Made by a program: the position numbers and the translations under genes | Part shown: piece by piece, positions 24,827 through 26,061 of the stretch | How positions within the stretch are numbered: the first letter of the stretch is position 1 | Layout of the letters: the number at the start of each line of letters is the position of its first letter | Notes under the pieces: generated by a model | What the model was told of the DNA's origin: nothing | The model's input: only the letters and a program-made list of their open reading frames with translations | Databases searched by the model: none | NCBI GenBank assembly: GCA_963743595.1 | Contig: CAVURW010000240.1 | Coordinates: 1 to 26,061 of the forward strand | Reading direction: 5' to 3' | Origin: CAVURW01 sp963743595 | GTDB taxonomy: Bacteria > Verrucomicrobiota > Verrucomicrobiia > Methylacidiphilales > UBA1321 | Length of the DNA: 26,061 nt

Positions 24827-24832
24827 TATAAT
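24827..24832 (+). promoter_or_regulatory. Consensus -10 box 9 bp before a start codon
   Basis: A perfect TATAAT, preceded directly by TG, ends 9 bp before the ATG at 24842. The best -35-like hexamer, TTGAAT (24807-24812), is only 14 bp away. Transcription would begin at about 24839-24842, giving a leaderless or near-leaderless mRNA, in agreement with the lack of a ribosome site. Confidence 0.5.
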
Positions 24833-24841
24833 CGTCGGATC

Positions 24842-25297
24842 ATGGCTTCAGAACAAAAAATCGTGCCTTTAAATGCTGAGAATGTTGCCCGACTCGCTAA
24901 GCAACGAGCGGTCATCGAAAGTATGATTCACGGGATCCCAGCCATGATGGCGAAATATGAGACCCCCCAGGGAAAAGTGGATATTCTCGGTGCGATTTTG
25001 AAACAAAATATTTTCAAACCAACTGAAACGTATCAGCTCCAATGCATGGGCATTGTATTCGGCGACGCTTTGGCTTCCGAAACTGGCTTAGAATGGTACA
25101 TGGTCGAGGATCAATTTGGCTCAGATCCCATTCTTACGTTTCCAGGGACCACGCTTATCGTCGGCGCTTTGACCATGATCTCCAAGCGCGTGGAACAACA
25201 TCCGGAAAGCGCTCCGATTGGGAAGGATCTTCCTGCCCTCTACAAGGCACAGCTCCAGTGGATTGGCGATATCAAGAAACGTATCGGACACATCTAA
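24842..25297 (+). CDS. DUF3806-like protein
   Basis: A 151-residue cytoplasmic protein. The central part (LQCMGIVFGDALASETGLEW, MVEDQFGSDPILTFPGT, then ALTMISKRVEQ) follows the DUF3806 pattern as I remember it; its molecular role is unknown. A helical N-terminal region (10-60) and a short helical C-terminus flank it. The start at 24842 is the first ATG in the frame and sits right behind a TATAAT box. The gene is divergent from the HpnN-like transporter and 69 bp before the yebC-like gene. Confidence 0.82.
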   Translation: MASEQKIVPLNAENVARLAKQRAVIESMIHGIPAMMAKYETPQGKVDILGAILKQNIFKPTETYQLQCMGIVFGDALASETGLEWYMVEDQFGSDPILTFPGTTLIVGALTMISKRVEQHPESAPIGKDLPALYKAQLQWIGDIKKRIGHI

Positions 25298-25366
25298 ACT
25301 TCTCTCCGGTAATTCCTGAGCTCCACGCTAGCGGTTCTCCATGAAATCCGCTATTCTCTCCGAGAT

Positions 25367-26061
25367 ATGGGACGTCAATGGTTACTCGCTAAGCGGAACG
25401 TCGCCTCTCTCCGGAGATCGCAGGCGTCTGGTAAGTTGCTCAGGGAAATTATGGTGGCTGCCAAGCATGGTGGCCCCGATCCGGCCGGGAACGCGCGGTT
25501 GCACGCCGCCATGGAAAAAGCCCGGAAAGAGAGTGTGCCTCGCGATAACATCGAGCGGGCGGTCAAAAAAGGCGCGGGTATCGGCGACGATAAAATGGTG
25601 CTTGAAGCGGTGACATTTGAGGGTTACGCGCCGCATAAAGTCGCGGTCATCGTGGAAGTGCTCACCGATAACCAGAACCGGACCGCTCCTGAAATTCGTG
25701 TTCTCTTCAAAAAAGGCCAGCTCGGCGCAGCGGGAAGCAATAAGTTTTTGTTCGATCACGTGGGTCTCATTGAGGCCTATTACGCCGATGTGAATTCAGA
25801 CCTGGAAGGCGCGGCAATTGAGGCCGGCGCGAACGAAGTCGAGCCGCTTACGCACGCCAAGAACGACGATATCCCGGAAGGTGTCGCCGGTGCCCGATTC
25901 ATCGCCGAACGCACCGCGATTCACGCCGTCTCGAAGTGGCTCGCCGCCAATGGCTGGACCGTGGTGACGGCGGAAATGGGTTACGTGCCGAAGTCGCAAG
26001 CGTATTTCTGGACCATCAACACCGGCCGAAGAAAACGGCGTCGTCAGCGGCGCGCAGGGGA
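25367..26061 (+). CDS. YebC/PmpR-family transcriptional regulator, cut by the window edge
   Basis: The frame is open from the ATG at 25367 to the last base, 231 codons with no stop. It begins MGRQWLLAKRNVASLRRSQA and continues with KLLREIMVAAKHGGPDP, MEKARKESVPRDNIERAVKK, TFEGYAPHKVAVIVEVLTDN and RVLFKKGQLGAAGSNKFLFD, all standard YebC/TACO1 family blocks. YebC proteins were described as DNA-binding regulators (PmpR) and more recently implicated in relieving ribosome stalling. The last ~20 in-frame residues (WTINTGRRKRRRQRRAG) do not resemble the usual family C-terminus, which normally ends with an acidic helix and a DDV motif; a frameshift or sequence error near 25995-26040 is possible. There is no strong ribosome site (GAG at 25362). 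A shorter frame at 25341-25613 is a shadow. Confidence 0.88.
   Translation, partial: MGRQWLLAKRNVASLRRSQASGKLLREIMVAAKHGGPDPAGNARLHAAMEKARKESVPRDNIERAVKKGAGIGDDKMVLEAVTFEGYAPHKVAVIVEVLTDNQNRTAPEIRVLFKKGQLGAAGSNKFLFDHVGLIEAYYADVNSDLEGAAIEAGANEVEPLTHAKNDDIPEGVAGARFIAERTAIHAVSKWLAANGWTVVTAEMGYVPKSQAYFWTINTGRRKRRRQRRAG

Noticed and set aside
25341..25613. 90-codon frame before the yebC-like gene
   Set aside because: It overlaps the yebC-like frame in another phase and has no homology; the frame from 25367 carries all family motifs.

Overview
The window is about 26 kb of chromosomal bacterial DNA, roughly 55% GC by eye, with short intergenic gaps and genes on both strands. I see no phage genes, transposase, CRISPR array, rRNA or tRNA. 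The gene set suggests a Gram-negative member of the PVC group, most likely Verrucomicrobiota. It combines an McsB-type protein arginine kinase, an HpnN-like RND transporter, LpoB-like and YcfL-like outer-membrane lipoproteins, and several exported or low-complexity proteins with Thr-Pro runs. The phylum is an inference from gene content, not a measured placement.

Layout. At 229-1152 is an AaeA/EmrA-like membrane fusion protein, convergent with ftsH (1186-3273, minus). Divergent from ftsH are two adjacent paralogous genes of unknown function (3403-5553 and 5555-7819), followed by lysA (7878-9167). A secreted Tyr/Pro/Gly/His-rich protein (9400-9780, minus) is divergent from mcsB (10180-11295), and serA follows (11537-13126). 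After an unrecognised 170-residue ORF (13284-13796) comes a minus-strand block: a transglutaminase-like protease (16024-16935), an LpoB-like lipoprotein (15148-15903), a YcfL/DUF1425-like lipoprotein (14325-15137) and a small membrane protein (13798-14292). On the plus strand moaE overlaps a phytanoyl-CoA dioxygenase-like gene (17023-18092). These converge on ribH-nusB (minus, 18098-19013). A Pro-rich protein with three C-terminal beta-type repeats (19125-20003) is followed by a large imperfect inverted repeat (20016-20410) and then a divergent ECF-sigma-like gene (20520-21311). The right end holds an HpnN-like transporter with a small downstream partner (minus, 21320-24716), a DUF3806-like gene (24842-25297) and a truncated YebC/PmpR gene (from 25367).

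Most recognisable genes are housekeeping: proteolysis and protein quality control (ftsH, mcsB), lysine and serine biosynthesis (lysA, serA), riboflavin (ribH), antitermination (nusB), molybdopterin (moaE) and envelope functions (HpnN-like, LpoB-like, YcfL-like). The two least explained items are the 395-bp inverted-repeat element, whose arms are about 77% identical by hand alignment, and the tandem ~720-750-residue paralogs, which match no family I know.
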